Origin: Geobacillus jurassicus NBRC 107829
Lineage (GTDB): Bacteria > Bacillota > Bacilli > Bacillales > Anoxybacillaceae
DNA: 61,539 nt
Direction: 5' to 3'
Assembly (NCBI RefSeq): GCF_001544315.1
Contig: NZ_BCQG01000020.1
Location: 1-61,539, forward strand
This document shows, piece by piece, positions 34,607-45,136 of the stretch; the first letter of the stretch is position 1; every line of letters starts with the position of its first letter. The translations under genes and the position numbers were made by a program. The notes beneath the pieces were generated by a model. That model was not told where the DNA came from. It saw only the letters and a program-made list of their open reading frames with translations, and searched no databases.

Positions 34607-34633
34607 AAAAAAAGAGGCGCCCATTCAGGCGCC
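34607..34633 (-). terminator. Terminator of pbpA
   Basis: GGCGCC-TGAATG-GGCGCC followed by TCTTTTTTT on the minus strand. It insulates pstB from pbpA. Confidence 0.9.
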
Positions 34634-34640
34634 TTCCCGA

Positions 34641-36755
34641 TCAGCGCGTAGCGGCGGCTTCCGCGCTGTCAGGGCGTTCGAGACTGTTTTCGCCTCCCGC
34701 CGCCCGCTTCGCTTTCAATTCAAAATACGCATCTAAAATGCGGCGGCCGATCCGGTCATTAATCCCATCGCTCTCCCCTTGCGTCGCCCACGGAACGACA
34801 ACGGCAAACGACACTTCCGGGTCATTGTACGGCGCATAACCGACGAGCGTCAAGTTGTACGTTGGATCATTCCGCCGGCTTTGGATCGGTCCATCATAAA
34901 ACGCCTCGGCTGTCCCCGTTTTGCCGGCCGGCTTGTACGAAGCGCCCGCAAAGTACGAATACGCCGTTCCGCCCGGCTCTTGCATGACACGGCGGAATCC
35001 TTCCTGCACCTGTTTAATGTATTCGGCCTTCATATCAATGCGGTTTAGCACAACTGGTTCAAACTGTTTGATGACCGGACCGAGCTCTTTCCCGTCGGCT
35101 GACGGCTGGCGGATTTCCTTGACAAGCTGCGGCTTCATCCGATAGCCGCCGTTGGCGATCGTTGAGACGTATTGCGCCAGCTGCATCGGCGTATACATAT
35201 CATACTGGCCGATCGCCAAGTCAAGCAAAAGCCCCGCTTGCGTGCTCTGTCCTTGGAAACCGCCGAGTTCGTTCGGCAAATCGATCCCGGTTTTCACGCC
35301 GAGGCCGAACTGGCTGAAATACTTGCGAATCGTTTTGAATGCTGCCGGGTTGATATCAAGCGGTGCATTCGGGCGATACGTACCGCCGCCGATGGCAATT
35401 GCCGTTTTGAACATATAGACGTTGGATGATTGTTTCAACGCTGTCAGTTCATTGATCGTCCCCATCGTTTTCCATGACTTTTTCGGCTTTGTACCTTTAA
35501 TGTATAACGGCTCATCCTTAATATACGTATTCGGATGAAGCACCCCGGTTTGGAAGCCGGTGAGCACGGTCGCCCCTTTCACCGCCGATCCCATCGCATA
35601 AGCGGACGTGATGTTGCCGATGGCAAAGTCGACAAATTTTCCGTCTTGAAGAAGCTTGCCGGCCATCGCCAGCACCTCGCCCGTTTTTGGGTTCATCATA
35701 ACGACAAATGCCCGGTCTAAAAGCGGCGAGCGGCCTTTGCGCTTCGTCGCCAAAATCTCTTGTTGAATGATTTGCTCAACCTTTTGCTGGAGCTCGGCAT
35801 CAATGGTCAACACGAGGTCTTTGCCGCGCTCGCCTGGGTAAACTTGCTCAACCGAGATGACATTGCCCGATTTGTCGACAATGTTTTTCACTTTTGCCTT
35901 TTTGCCGTGCAGCACTTCTTCATACTGCATCTCCAAATAGCTTTTGCCGACGCGGTCATTGCGGCTGTAGTCGCGGGCTAAAAAGTAATCAAGCCGTTCG
36001 CGCGGGACGCCTTCGTCTTCTTCCGTCACACTGCCGAGCACAGAGCGGAATGTGTTGTCATAGACGTATTTCCGGTCCCAATCCACCGTCGTATTGACGC
36101 CGGGCAGCTCGCTCAAATGCTCGCTGACGACCGCATATTCGCGGTCGGTCACTCCTTTGCTTTTGACCGTCTGCGGCGTCAAGGCGTAGCCGCTTTCCAT
36201 CTCATGTTTAATGGCGATCACTTCAAGCTCTGCTTTCGAAATTTGCGCCAAATCTTGCTTAGTGATGCGATCAAGCGTCCACTCGTACACTTTTTTGTCG
36301 ATCTCTTTTTGCGTCAATCCTTGATCAGCGAGCTTTTTCCGTTCTTGTTCGCTCACCTTCTGTTTCGCTTCTTCCGGATGCGTTAAAATCCAATAATCTT
36401 TCATATCGCGCTCAGTTACTTTTTTCTCCGCATCGGGAATATCGATGTATTGAGCGAGTTTCTTGGCGACAGCCAATATTTCTTCCGGCTGTGTCGTTTT
36501 GGAGCGCGTGTACGTAATCGCCTTTTGCGGTGTGTTGTCGACGATCACGCGGCCGAACCGATCGTAAATTTTGCCGCGCGGCACCGGCGTGCTGACGATT
36601 TCATCCTGCGTTCGCTCCACTTCGCGCCGATAGTCTTCACCGTAGACAATTTGCACGACGCCAAGGCGCAAAATGAGCGCCGAAAACAGCAAAAAAACAA
36701 AGAAAAACAAAATGTTTAACCGAATCGGCACTTGCGCCCGCTTCTTCCGTTTCAT
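34641..36755 (-). CDS. pbpA: Penicillin-binding protein 2A (elongation transpeptidase)
   Basis: A 704-residue class B penicillin-binding protein that crosslinks peptidoglycan during side-wall growth with RodA. A signal anchor (about residues 13-33) precedes the PBP dimerisation domain; the transpeptidase has SAVK (catalytic Ser near residue 390), SSN and KTGTAE. Insertion [10 protein letters not shown]-type charged stretches between residues 130 and 170 are usual in Bacillaceae PBP2A. Likely transcribed with yqgE upstream, from which it is separated by 72 bases. Confidence 0.93.
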   Translation of the reverse strand: MKRKKRAQVPIRLNILFFFVFLLFSALILRLGVVQIVYGEDYRREVERTQDEIVSTPVPRGKIYDRFGRVIVDNTPQKAITYTRSKTTQPEEILAVAKKLAQYIDIPDAEKKVTERDMKDYWILTHPEEAKQKVSEQERKKLADQGLTQKEIDKKVYEWTLDRITKQDLAQISKAELEVIAIKHEMESGYALTPQTVKSKGVTDREYAVVSEHLSELPGVNTTVDWDRKYVYDNTFRSVLGSVTEEDEGVPRERLDYFLARDYSRNDRVGKSYLEMQYEEVLHGKKAKVKNIVDKSGNVISVEQVYPGERGKDLVLTIDAELQQKVEQIIQQEILATKRKGRSPLLDRAFVVMMNPKTGEVLAMAGKLLQDGKFVDFAIGNITSAYAMGSAVKGATVLTGFQTGVLHPNTYIKDEPLYIKGTKPKKSWKTMGTINELTALKQSSNVYMFKTAIAIGGGTYRPNAPLDINPAAFKTIRKYFSQFGLGVKTGIDLPNELGGFQGQSTQAGLLLDLAIGQYDMYTPMQLAQYVSTIANGGYRMKPQLVKEIRQPSADGKELGPVIKQFEPVVLNRIDMKAEYIKQVQEGFRRVMQEPGGTAYSYFAGASYKPAGKTGTAEAFYDGPIQSRRNDPTYNLTLVGYAPYNDPEVSFAVVVPWATQGESDGINDRIGRRILDAYFELKAKRAAGGENSLERPDSAEAAATR

Positions 36756-36827
36756 CCCCCGGTCCTCCTTTCCTCCTCTCTATTGTAAAAGAAAAAGGCA
36801 GGCATGGCTAGGGAAAAACTTGGCCCC

Positions 36828-38120
36828 TCACGCCGACGGACCGCCTCGTTCGCCCGCCAGTTTCGGCCGAAGCAAAATCCGCTCACGATGACCGCGCTCT
36901 GGACGGTCATCGGTGAAGCGGATGCGGCGGACGAACCAGTAAATTGACAAATGTCCGGCGCCGCACACAAACATGAGCGCGCGGATGCCGGCCTCTTCGC
37001 CAAAGAATGCCACAGCTGTTAAAAAGGCTAAAATCGACGCCACCCGTCCGGCGTTTAAAAACAATTCGCGGACAACGATGTATTCGACGCGCGCCTCGGC
37101 CGATTTCCAGCTCTTCCCTATGACGTCAAACGTCAAGGAGGAATACGGAACAAGCAGCAATGGATACGCAATGGCGATCGTGATGGCATAAAGAATGAGG
37201 CGCGGATAGGTCGGATGGAAAACGATCAAAAAAATCGCCCCATATAGCAGCGCTCCCCCCAATAGAATGGCTTTCATCCGATATTCACGCTTGATCAGCC
37301 GGGAGACGGCATAATAAGCGACAAACGATGTGAACGAGTTGACAAGCCCGAATTTGCCGAGCGCCCATTCGCTTCCAGAAGTGATATACACAAGCACGGA
37401 AATGATAAACACAAACGTGCCTTCGCGCAATCCTTGAAAAAAGTGGGCATTCGTAATAAGCCGCCAGTTCCGGTTTTCATTCCTCTCCTTTAAAATGCGG
37501 ACGAACAAATATTTCCCCGCAGCCGCGCGGCGCTTCAAGAAAAAGCTGAGCAACACAGCGACAAGAAACAAGCAGAGCGACAGTGAAAAAATAAACCTAT
37601 ACCCTTTCGCTCCAGTGAACGACGAGATGATGTAGCCGGCGGCAATCGGCCCGATCATGCCGGCTGATGAGGTCAACACCCCGAAAAAACCGTTAAAAAA
37701 GTCGCGCGTCTCCGGTTCGGTAATTTCAAATGTCAACACGTTAAACGCCAGCCAATAAAAGCCATAGCCGACGCCGAGCAGCGCGCCGAGAAAGAGCAAA
37801 TATTGATGGGCGCGAGAGCCGACCAATAAAACGGTGACAAAAAAAACGGCTAAACACGACACGCCAAGCCGCAACACGAGAATACGGTCGATTTGTTTTG
37901 CCAGCCGACCGGCGAAAATAAACGTCAGCGGCTGCATCGTGACGACCGCCAAATTGTACAGCGCCAAGTCGCGGAAATCGCTGGTCTGTTTCCATAAATA
38001 AATGTTGACAAACGTGTTCGACAGCGAAACACCGAGCGCGTAAAACCCACCGATGCAAAGCAAAAGAAGCAGGTCGCGATTCACTTGTTCTTGGCCGGTC
38101 AGTTTTTGGAAAAATGCCAT
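36828..38120 (-). CDS. yqgE: MFS transporter YqgE
   Basis: A 430-residue polytopic protein of the major facilitator superfamily with about twelve membrane segments; length equals B. subtilis YqgE. The motif between helices 2 and 3, FAGRLAKQIDRILVLRLG, is MFS-type. Substrate unknown. It lies between sodA and pbpA, the same order as in B. subtilis. Confidence 0.85.
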   Translation of the reverse strand: MAFFQKLTGQEQVNRDLLLLLCIGGFYALGVSLSNTFVNIYLWKQTSDFRDLALYNLAVVTMQPLTFIFAGRLAKQIDRILVLRLGVSCLAVFFVTVLLVGSRAHQYLLFLGALLGVGYGFYWLAFNVLTFEITEPETRDFFNGFFGVLTSSAGMIGPIAAGYIISSFTGAKGYRFIFSLSLCLFLVAVLLSFFLKRRAAAGKYLFVRILKERNENRNWRLITNAHFFQGLREGTFVFIISVLVYITSGSEWALGKFGLVNSFTSFVAYYAVSRLIKREYRMKAILLGGALLYGAIFLIVFHPTYPRLILYAITIAIAYPLLLVPYSSLTFDVIGKSWKSAEARVEYIVVRELFLNAGRVASILAFLTAVAFFGEEAGIRALMFVCGAGHLSIYWFVRRIRFTDDRPERGHRERILLRPKLAGERGGPSA

Positions 38121-38224
38121 TGCGAACTCCCCTTTTCATCTATCCGGTAGTGTGGCCATTTCCGCTATGGCTATGCACCCGGCGCAAAGAAAACCGCTTC
38201 CTTTGCCTGCGGCCCCCCGTCGCT

Positions 38225-38258
38225 AAAAAAAAGCGAGGCGTTTCGTTTCGCCCCGCTT
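38225..38258 (-). terminator. Terminator of sodA
   Basis: AAGCGGGGCG pairs with CGCCTCGCTT around AAACGAAA, followed by eight T residues. Confidence 0.9.
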
Positions 38259-38264
38259 CGTTCA

Positions 38265-38879
38265 TTACTTCGCTTTCGCTTCGCTGTAGCGTTTCGCTAC
38301 TTCGTCCCAGTTGACAATGTTCCAGAATGCGGCAATGTATTCCGGACGACGGTTTTGATATTTCAAGTAGTAGGCATGCTCCCAAACGTCCAAGCCGAGA
38401 ATCGGCGTTTTGCCTTCCATAATCGGCGAATCTTGGTTCGGCGTGCTCGTAATTTCCAGCTCGCCGTTGTTCACGACAAGCCACGCCCAGCCAGAACCGA
38501 AACGGCCGGCTGCTGCTTTCGAAAACTCGTCTTTGAACGCGGCAAAGCTGCCGAATTTTTTGTTGATCGCCTCAGCCAGTTCACCCGTCGGCTCGCCGCC
38601 GCCGTTTGGCGACAAAATCGTCCAGAAGAGCGAGTGGTTCGCATGGCCGCCGCCGTTGTTGCGCACCGCCGTGCGGATGCTTTCCGGAAGGGCTTCCAAA
38701 TTGCTGAGCAATTCTTCGAGCGATTTGCTTTGCAAATCCGGATGCCCTTCAAGCGCCGCATTCAAATTCGTGACGTATGTGTTATGGTGCTTTGTGTGGT
38801 GGATGTTCATCGTTTCTTTGTCAATGTGCGGCTCGAGCGCATCGTACGGATACGGCAATGCTGGCAATTCAAATGGCAT
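38265..38879 (-). CDS. sodA: Manganese superoxide dismutase
   Basis: A 204-residue Mn/Fe superoxide dismutase. Metal ligands are His27-region HHTKHH, the second His in NHSLFW, and Asp and His in LDVWEHAYY. Sequence signatures ([15 protein letters not shown]) favour manganese. [15 protein letters not shown] is the mature start, with AAAGGAGGAG upstream; 13 codons of longer frame are leader. A TTGAAA (38959-38964), N17, TAAGCT (38936-38941) promoter may drive it. Confidence 0.96.
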   Translation of the reverse strand: MPFELPALPYPYDALEPHIDKETMNIHHTKHHNTYVTNLNAALEGHPDLQSKSLEELLSNLEALPESIRTAVRNNGGGHANHSLFWTILSPNGGGEPTGELAEAINKKFGSFAAFKDEFSKAAAGRFGSGWAWLVVNNGELEITSTPNQDSPIMEGKTPILGLDVWEHAYYLKYQNRRPEYIAAFWNIVNWDEVAKRYSEAKAK

Positions 38880-38935
38880 ACCGATCTCCTCCTTTTTTGG
38901 TATGTACACGAACGCCAAAGCGTCCGTTTGAGATT

Positions 38936-38964
38936 AGCTTACCAAAGTTGGCACAATGTTTCAA
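38936..38964 (-). promoter_or_regulatory. Possible sodA promoter
   Basis: TTGAAA, exactly 17 bases, then TAAGCT on the minus strand. The -10 is poor. Confidence 0.4.
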
Positions 38965-39080
38965 TCGATTTGCTTGTTCTCCCCCTTTGTTTACATATTT
39001 TCAACATGCCGTTGACCGTTTCTTCATAATGGCAAGCTATAGTATAAAGTAGCTTCCAGTTAAGGGGGAACTCAGCGAAA

Positions 39081-40760
39081 ATGGAAACGAAACGAACAGG
39101 TTCGTTATGGAGCGCCTTCCGGCTTGAGACGATTGTCATGACGGCAATGGTGCTCACAACGACGTTGGCGGCCCTTGCCATCACTTCAATCGGCTATATT
39201 CAAGGACGCCATTCAGCTATTCAGTCGATCCAGCAACAATTGCAATTATCAAGCGAAACTATGATTGAAAAAATTTCTATTTTAAAGGCTACAACGACCA
39301 ATGAAGCATTTTCTCAAAAACTGAACTATTCATTGACCTTAAATGAACGGAAATTCCACGCTTTACACCTTCATCCGGTGCAATTGATTTTAACGGAAAC
39401 GGGAAAGACGGTGGCGAAACGGCCAACCTCGCCCAACCAAACGCTGTCCAAACAGGTCGTGCGCGACATATTGAAAAAGAAGCAAGGGGTTTTGCATACA
39501 GACCAATGGCTGGCCGTATTTTCCAGTTCAAGCGATTTGCAAGGAGCGGTCTATATTATCGCCATTCCGAAAAAGGATTATTTGTGGCCGCTTTTGAAAC
39601 AGCAAGCAGCAAACTTGGCAGGGTCTGTCGCCGCCATCTTGGCTGTATGCCTGGCCGGATGGAGGATCATCCGCCGCGCCACCCGCCCCATTGCTTGGCT
39701 CCAGCAAGCGATGGAACGGCTTGGATCTGGCGATTGGCGGTCGCGCATTGAACTCCGTTCTGCGACAAAAGATATTCTCGCTCTGGCCGACAAGTTCCAT
39801 CAGATGTCTGACAATTTAGCCGTCCTTATCGAACATATGCGCTTCAGCTCTGAACAAATCGCAGCGGCTACCAGCATTTTAAACCAAACATCCCTTGAAA
39901 CAAAAACAGCTTCTGAACAAATCGCAGCCGCGGTGGCAGACACGGCGTACGGTGCAGAGCAACAAGCGCGCAAATCGGCTGACATTGCCTCTTTTTTTCA
40001 ACAACTGGCAGATGAAATGGAACAAATGTCCTTTCGAATGGAGGAAGCCCGTCGTTCCACAGAACAAGCCCATTCCCAAGCGGAAAGCGGCAACCGGCTT
40101 GTTCAACGGGCAAGCAGCGACATGGCTTACCTGCAACAATCCATTGCGAAAACGATGCACACGATCGATGCATTGAAAGACTATTCGCAGCATATTGCCA
40201 GCATTCTGTCATTAATCGGAAGCATCGCTGAGCAAACGAACTTGCTCGCCTTAAACGCTGCCATTGAAGCAGCCAAAGCAGGGGAGCATGGCCGGGGTTT
40301 CTCAGTTGTTGCTAAAGAAATCCGGTCGCTGTCGGCGCAAACAGGACAAGCGTTGGCACAAATTCAATCCATTGTTCAAGATGTGCAAAGCCAAATCGAG
40401 GCCGCGGTTCAATCGATGAAAGAAAGTGCAAAACAACTCGATGAAGCGAAAAAAACGTTCACGGAAAGCCAACAAGCCTTTGAAGAAATCACCGCAATGG
40501 TGTCGCATTCATCCGCACATACGCTGCAAATTTCAGAACAATTCGCCGCCACCGAGCGGCAAATCAGCGAAATGCGTGAACATATCGCAGAGATTGCCAC
40601 CGTCGCCCAACAGATCGCTTCGTCGATGGAGCAAATTTCGCATTTTACCGACGGCCAGCACAATGCCATGGCTGCCATTCGTTCCGAAGCCGATGCACTA
40701 AATGAACGGGTGTTGCAATGGCGCGCCTTGCTTGGCACCTTTCATTTGCCTTCTGACTAA
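39081..40760 (+). CDS. Methyl-accepting chemotaxis protein
   Basis: A 559-residue receptor: membrane helix about 17-40, an outer ligand domain to about 175, second helix to 197, a HAMP domain (about 198-252) and a long coiled-coil signalling domain. The kinase-contact hairpin [20 protein letters not shown] is intact near residue 380, so it should control CheA. The ligand domain is small and gives no hint of the signal. It sits between sodA and pst genes without other chemotaxis genes and interrupts the B. subtilis-like order. Confidence 0.92.
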   Translation: METKRTGSLWSAFRLETIVMTAMVLTTTLAALAITSIGYIQGRHSAIQSIQQQLQLSSETMIEKISILKATTTNEAFSQKLNYSLTLNERKFHALHLHPVQLILTETGKTVAKRPTSPNQTLSKQVVRDILKKKQGVLHTDQWLAVFSSSSDLQGAVYIIAIPKKDYLWPLLKQQAANLAGSVAAILAVCLAGWRIIRRATRPIAWLQQAMERLGSGDWRSRIELRSATKDILALADKFHQMSDNLAVLIEHMRFSSEQIAAATSILNQTSLETKTASEQIAAAVADTAYGAEQQARKSADIASFFQQLADEMEQMSFRMEEARRSTEQAHSQAESGNRLVQRASSDMAYLQQSIAKTMHTIDALKDYSQHIASILSLIGSIAEQTNLLALNAAIEAAKAGEHGRGFSVVAKEIRSLSAQTGQALAQIQSIVQDVQSQIEAAVQSMKESAKQLDEAKKTFTESQQAFEEITAMVSHSSAHTLQISEQFAATERQISEMREHIAEIATVAQQIASSMEQISHFTDGQHNAMAAIRSEADALNERVLQWRALLGTFHLPSD

Positions 40761-40788
40761 AGCGGGGGAGAGGGACCCCGCTTTTTTC
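40761..40788 (+). terminator. Terminator of the chemotaxis receptor gene
   Basis: AGCGGGG pairs with CCCCGCT around a purine loop, then a run of T residues. Confidence 0.9.
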
Positions 40789-40859
40789 TTCGTCCCAAGT
40801 TGAATTCTTCCTCTTTCCCGGCTACAATGGAAAAGGAGACAAAGAAAGGTGTGTCTGTG

Positions 40860-41633
40860 ATGAACGTATTCGTCCAGCTGTGGAAAAGCTTATATTCCCC
40901 AAAAGACATCGCCCGCTTCCGATTCCAAGGAATCGGCAAAACGATCGGCTATTTGTTTTTGCTTACGTTCTTATCCATTCTTCCGACCTTTTACTACGCT
41001 TCGGCATCTCTCGCCGAAGGCGTCCGCACAACGAGCGCCTTGTTGTATAACGACTTGCCGTCGTTTGCGATTGAAAACGGTGAACTTCGCTCAGCGGCAG
41101 CCAAGCCCATTCATATTGACCAAGGCGGATTTACGATCATTTTTGACAGCACGGGTGAAGTGGCAAGGGAGGAAGTGGAGCGGTTTCCAAATGCGATTGC
41201 ATTGTTAAAAAACGAGGCCGTGGTCGTTGCCAACTATCAGGCACAGCATTATAGCTATGCGACATTTCCCAATATGAAAATTACCGATCAAGATGTACGC
41301 ACCTTTATCGCTGATCTGCAATCACTTCTTCCTGTTCTCATTCCGCTTTTTGGGCTCGTTTTATACGTGCTCGCCTGCGCCGGAAAATTCATCAGCGTGT
41401 GCATCTTCGCCTTTTTCGGCCTGATTCTTGCCGGCGTGCTCGACAAAAAGCTGCGCTACCGCCATACGTGGGTGATGTCGGCTTACGCCATTACACTGTC
41501 GACCGTCTTTTTCACCGTGATGGAAACGGTGCAGGCGGTCGTGCCCTACGGCGCGTTGATCCATTGGTTCGTTTCGCTTGTCGTCCTCTTTTTGGCCGTC
41601 AAAGAAGTGCCATCAGCCAAACGGGAAATGTAA
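40860..41633 (+). CDS. yqgB: DUF1189 membrane protein YqgB
   Basis: A 257-residue protein with an N-terminal membrane helix (about 26-48), an outer domain to about 160, and four C-terminal helices. It fits the DUF1189 family of B. subtilis YqgB. MNVFVQLWKSLYSPKDIARFR, shown in part, is the family start; the frame 20 codons upstream is rejected. Function unknown. Confidence 0.78.
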   Translation: MNVFVQLWKSLYSPKDIARFRFQGIGKTIGYLFLLTFLSILPTFYYASASLAEGVRTTSALLYNDLPSFAIENGELRSAAAKPIHIDQGGFTIIFDSTGEVAREEVERFPNAIALLKNEAVVVANYQAQHYSYATFPNMKITDQDVRTFIADLQSLLPVLIPLFGLVLYVLACAGKFISVCIFAFFGLILAGVLDKKLRYRHTWVMSAYAITLSTVFFTVMETVQAVVPYGALIHWFVSLVVLFLAVKEVPSAKREM

Positions 41634-41669
41634 AAAAAGCTGCCTGTCGATGCAGGGCAGCTTTTTTTG
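41633..41669. terminator. Bidirectional terminator between yqgB and pstA
   Basis: AAAGCTGCCTG pairs with CAGGGCAGCTTT around a short loop, with A and T runs on either side. Confidence 0.9.
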
Positions 41670-41672
41670 TGC

Positions 41673-42596
41673 TTACGCTGCTTTGTTTCTTTCTTCTCGT
41701 CCTCGGCGCGCACGCCGTCCCCCGGAGAAATGCCGGGCAAGCAAGGAAGAAGCGAGTCGTGCGGCCAAATTGAATAAAAGAACAGCCACCATCAACACAG
41801 CCGCCGATTTGGCGGCGATCAGCTTCGCGTCCGGGACAATGCCTTCCGAATTCAATTTCCAAATATGCACTGTCAGTGTTTCCGCCGGACGGAACACGTT
41901 CAGCGGGTTGGTCGGGCTGCCCCAATCAGCATCCAAACGCAACATCGGAGTCGTCAGCCCAGCGGTATAAATGAAAACAGCCGCTTCACCAAAAATGCGC
42001 CCAGCCGATAAAATGACGCCGGTGACAATTTGCGGGATGGCCGCCGGAAGCACCGCTTTGATCAATGTCTGCCAGCGCGTCGCTCCAAGGGCAAGACTCC
42101 CCTCTTTAATGTTGGATGGAACATCCAAAATCGCGGTTTCGCAAATGCGCGTCAATCCAGGCAAATTGATGATCGTGACGGCTAACGCGCCGCCGAGCAG
42201 CGTGTAGCCCCAGCCCGTCAAGGTGACAAACGCCAGCAATCCGAACAACCCGACGACAATCGACGGCAATGACGCCATCGCTTCCAAGCAAAGGCGAATG
42301 AACCCGACGATCCGCCCCTGTTTGGCGTATTCGGCCAAATAAATTCCGGCTCCCAACGAAAGCGGGACCGACAAAAGCAATGTCACAACCAACATATAAA
42401 ATGAATTGATGAGCTGCGGGCCAATGCCGCCGCCCGCTTGCGTGTTGCTCGGCCGCCCGAACAGAAACTCAGGCTGCCAAAACCCCGCTCCTTTCGACAA
42501 TACAACAGCAAAAAAGAATATGAGCAACCCGATGACCGCAGCAGCTACCGCGTAGAAAATGCCCGTCCATACTTTATCGATCATCCGCGCTGTCAT
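41673..42596 (-). CDS. pstA: Phosphate ABC transporter permease PstA
   Basis: A 307-residue permease with six membrane helices. The ABC coupling loop EGSLALGATRWQTLIKAVLP is present. It follows pstC by one base. The expected next gene, pstB, is not here but 7 kb away. The C-terminus is basic (RRARRGREERNKAA). Confidence 0.95.
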   Translation of the reverse strand: MTARMIDKVWTGIFYAVAAAVIGLLIFFFAVVLSKGAGFWQPEFLFGRPSNTQAGGGIGPQLINSFYMLVVTLLLSVPLSLGAGIYLAEYAKQGRIVGFIRLCLEAMASLPSIVVGLFGLLAFVTLTGWGYTLLGGALAVTIINLPGLTRICETAILDVPSNIKEGSLALGATRWQTLIKAVLPAAIPQIVTGVILSAGRIFGEAAVFIYTAGLTTPMLRLDADWGSPTNPLNVFRPAETLTVHIWKLNSEGIVPDAKLIAAKSAAVLMVAVLLFNLAARLASSLLARHFSGGRRARRGREERNKAA

Positions 42597-42597
42597 C

Positions 42598-43494
42598 TTA
42601 TCGCTCCTTTCCCGAACCGACCAAACGGATCACAGCAATGAAGAAAAACGAGATCAAGAGCAAAATGAGCGCCAATGTCCACAACGCGTTGTTCCATGGT
42701 GTTCCGTTGATCGTATTCGCCATATCCATCGTCAATATACTTGTTAACGTCGCCGTCGGGCTGTCAAGGCCTGAAGGCAGCTTGATCGTGTTGCCGATCA
42801 CCATTTGCACGGCAAGCGCCTCGCCAAACGCCCGCGCCAAACCGAGAACGACGCCGGTGGCGATCCCGGCTTTCGCCGCCGGAACGATGACGCGGGAAAT
42901 CGCCTGCCAACGCGTAGAGCCAAGCCCGTATGACGCTTCCATATACGCCATCGGGACATTGGCCAAGGCGTCGGCCGCAACGCTGGTGATGGTCGGCAAA
43001 ATCATCATGCTAAGGACGATGATCCCCGCCAGCAGACTAAAGCCGGAGCCTCCGAACCATTCGCGCAAGAGCGGGACGAGAATCGTCACCCCAAGCCAGC
43101 CATACACGACCGACGGAATGCCGACAAGCAGTTCCAGCACCGGTTTGAGCAACGAAACGAACCATTTTGGGGCGATAAAGTTCATGAAAATCGCCAACGC
43201 CAAAGCAATCGGCGCGCTGATCAACAAAGCGCCAAGCGAGACGAGCATCGAGCCGACGATAAAAATAAGCGCCCCATACCTCGGCGGCGTCCCGTTCGGA
43301 TCCCATTGCGCCGAAAGCAGCATATCCGACAGCGAAAGTCTGCTGTCCGTAAAGGACTGAATTCCCTTTACCGCCAAAAAGATGATCATCGTCACCGTAA
43401 TCAGAACGATCAGCCAGCCGCAGACGACTGCAAACGTTCGGCCGATGTATTCTTCAAGCCAGCGATTCCGCCGTTTCGTATACATTTGTTGCAA
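42598..43494 (-). CDS. pstC: Phosphate ABC transporter permease PstC
   Basis: A 298-residue permease with six membrane helices and the coupling loop EASYGLGSTRWQAISRVIVP. The start is probably TTG at 43494, eight bases after GGAGGG; the nearest ATG (43485) is too far from that site. It partners PstA in the membrane. A hairpin between pstS and this gene probably reduces its expression relative to pstS. Confidence 0.93.
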   Translation of the reverse strand: MQQMYTKRRNRWLEEYIGRTFAVVCGWLIVLITVTMIIFLAVKGIQSFTDSRLSLSDMLLSAQWDPNGTPPRYGALIFIVGSMLVSLGALLISAPIALALAIFMNFIAPKWFVSLLKPVLELLVGIPSVVYGWLGVTILVPLLREWFGGSGFSLLAGIIVLSMMILPTITSVAADALANVPMAYMEASYGLGSTRWQAISRVIVPAAKAGIATGVVLGLARAFGEALAVQMVIGNTIKLPSGLDSPTATLTSILTMDMANTINGTPWNNALWTLALILLLISFFFIAVIRLVGSGKER

Positions 43495-43512
43495 GGCTTC
43501 ATCCCTCCATTG

Positions 43513-43542
43513 TAAAAGGCCGGCCTAGCGAGCCGGCCTTCC
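43513..43542 (-). terminator. Hairpin between pstS and pstC (partial terminator)
   Basis: AAGGCCGGC pairs with GCCGGCCTT around a seven-base loop and only four T residues follow. Such an attenuator would let the binding protein exceed the permeases. Confidence 0.7.
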
Positions 43543-43550
43543 GCCTTTCC

Positions 43551-44441
43551 CTACTCCAATTCCGTCATCGGGATATACCCCATATTTTTGACGGTCGGCG
43601 CAAATTCTTCGCTCTTGACAAAATCGATAAATGCTCGCACCTCTTCCTTCGCTTCCCCTTTGGTGATCATGTATTCATACGACCAAAATGGGTATTTTTC
43701 CGTGCGGATGTTCTCCACTGTCGGTTCAGCGCCGTCAATTTTTACCGTTTTTAAGTTTTTCTTTTCCCCGATTAAATACGACATCGCTACATAGCTAACA
43801 GCCCCCGGCGTCGAACTGATCGCTTGCTCGACCGCCCCGTTTGAATCTTGGACCGTGCCAATCGAATCGTTGACTTTCACGTCTTTCATGATCGTTTTCT
43901 CAAATGTCGCCCGCGTGCCCGATGACGCCGGACGGTTGATGACGTGAATGGCTTCATCCGGTCCACCGACTTCTTTCCAGTTTTTGATCTTTCCACTGAA
44001 AATATCTTGAATTTGCTTCGTCGTTAAATTATCGACGTTCACATCGTCATTGACCACAATCGCAAAGGCGATGCCGGCCACTTTATGGTCAACGAGCTCT
44101 GACGCTTTCGATTTGTCGTCCAGTTTCTCCGCGGCCGGCACATCGGAGTTGCCGATTTGCACGGCGCCGGCCGCCACTTGGTTGACGCCCGTGCCGCTGC
44201 CGCCGCCTTGAACGGTGATCGACACGTCCGGATATTTTTCCATAAACGCGTTCGCCGCTTCTTCTGCCAGCGGCTGAAGCGCTGTGGATCCCGCTAGGGC
44301 AATGGTGCCGGAGTAGGTTTCTTCTTTCTTTGGCGTTTCTTCATTGCCGCCCGCATTGTTGTTTTCGGTCTGCCCGCAGCCGGCCAAAACACCGGTCATC
44401 AACAAGGCGGCCAATCCCAATTTGACTCGTTTGCTCCACAT
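43551..44441 (-). CDS. pstS: Phosphate-binding lipoprotein PstS
   Basis: A 296-residue solute-binding protein that delivers phosphate to PstCA. The signal peptide ends in the lipobox LAGC (Cys23-region), so it is a lipoprotein on the outer membrane face. Phosphate-binding motifs include AGSTALQPL, GGGSGTGVNQ and RPASSGTRATFE. MWSKRVKLG is the start because GGGGGG lies about eight bases ahead; a frame 16 codons longer overlaps the promoter. Controlled by four PhoP boxes. Confidence 0.95.
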   Translation of the reverse strand: MWSKRVKLGLAALLMTGVLAGCGQTENNNAGGNEETPKKEETYSGTIALAGSTALQPLAEEAANAFMEKYPDVSITVQGGGSGTGVNQVAAGAVQIGNSDVPAAEKLDDKSKASELVDHKVAGIAFAIVVNDDVNVDNLTTKQIQDIFSGKIKNWKEVGGPDEAIHVINRPASSGTRATFEKTIMKDVKVNDSIGTVQDSNGAVEQAISSTPGAVSYVAMSYLIGEKKNLKTVKIDGAEPTVENIRTEKYPFWSYEYMITKGEAKEEVRAFIDFVKSEEFAPTVKNMGYIPMTELE

Positions 44442-44487
44442 CAAGGAATCCCCCCGTTTTGTTTTCACATCTTCAACGTACAAGACC

Positions 44488-44541
44488 ATTGTAGCGGGAC
44501 ATTGTTAGGCCCTTATAAAGCGGTTGTTAAGTTTCTGTAAA
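44488..44541 (-). promoter_or_regulatory. Four PhoP boxes and promoter of pstS
   Basis: On the minus strand TTTACA (44541-44536), TTAACA (44530-44525), TTTATA (44519-44514) and CTAACA (44508-44503), each 5 bases apart, give an 11-bp period. TACAAT (44493-44488) is the -10. The two distal boxes are perfect, the proximal two have one mismatch each. Confidence 0.85.
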
Positions 44542-44739
44542 GGCAAAAACAACGATATCTTCAAAGCCATCGAGCCGTGAATGCAAAGAACGACCGTTAT
44601 GCCGTTTTTCAGATTGGAGACATTCTCTTGTTGGGGTGTTTTCCCCATGAAATAGCCGACCTTACAAGGAAGGCATATTTTCGCTGGACAAGCATACATA
44701 ATGAATTAACGACAAATGTGCGCAAGCGGAGGAAGCGCC

Positions 44740-45054
44740 ATGAAAAAATTCATTCTTCTCCTATTTCTCATTCTTTCCAGCTATATCGTTTACCGCGATC
44801 TTGCCATCGGAACGCTCCACCCTTCGTCTGAAACAGCAGCAGCCATTGTCCAGCCGAAACAAGCGCCCATGCCGTACCGGACCGTGACAGTTCGCCCCGG
44901 CGATACGTTGTTGTCCATCGTCGAGAAAGAACTCGACGGTCCATTGCCCGTTCCGCTTGAGCAACTGATTCATGATTTTGAGCGGTTAAATCCAGGAGAA
45001 CATGCACAAACATTAAAAATCGGGAAAACTTATAAAGTGCCGATCTATCGTTAA
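44740..45054 (+). CDS. yqfZ: YqfZ-like secreted protein with LysM-type domain
   Basis: A 104-residue protein with an N-terminal signal or anchor (residues 4-20) and a C-terminal LysM-like module starting YRTVTVRPGDTLLSIV. Likely cell-wall binding. GGAGG lies at correct distance before MKKFILLL. It precedes ispG as in B. subtilis, but ispG has its own promoter. Confidence 0.78.
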   Translation: MKKFILLLFLILSSYIVYRDLAIGTLHPSSETAAAIVQPKQAPMPYRTVTVRPGDTLLSIVEKELDGPLPVPLEQLIHDFERLNPGEHAQTLKIGKTYKVPIYR

Positions 45055-45066
45055 CCGGCGAATCGC

Positions 45067-45096
45067 TTGTCAAACGGCTGATGGCACTGTTACAAT
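45067..45096 (+). promoter_or_regulatory. Promoter of ispG
   Basis: TTGTCA (45067-45072), 18 bases, TACAAT (45091-45096); both hexamers match consensus at five of six positions. Confidence 0.7.
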
Positions 45097-45136
45097 AATG
45101 CAGAAAGCGACTTGAATGTTAAAGGAGCGAATTCCC

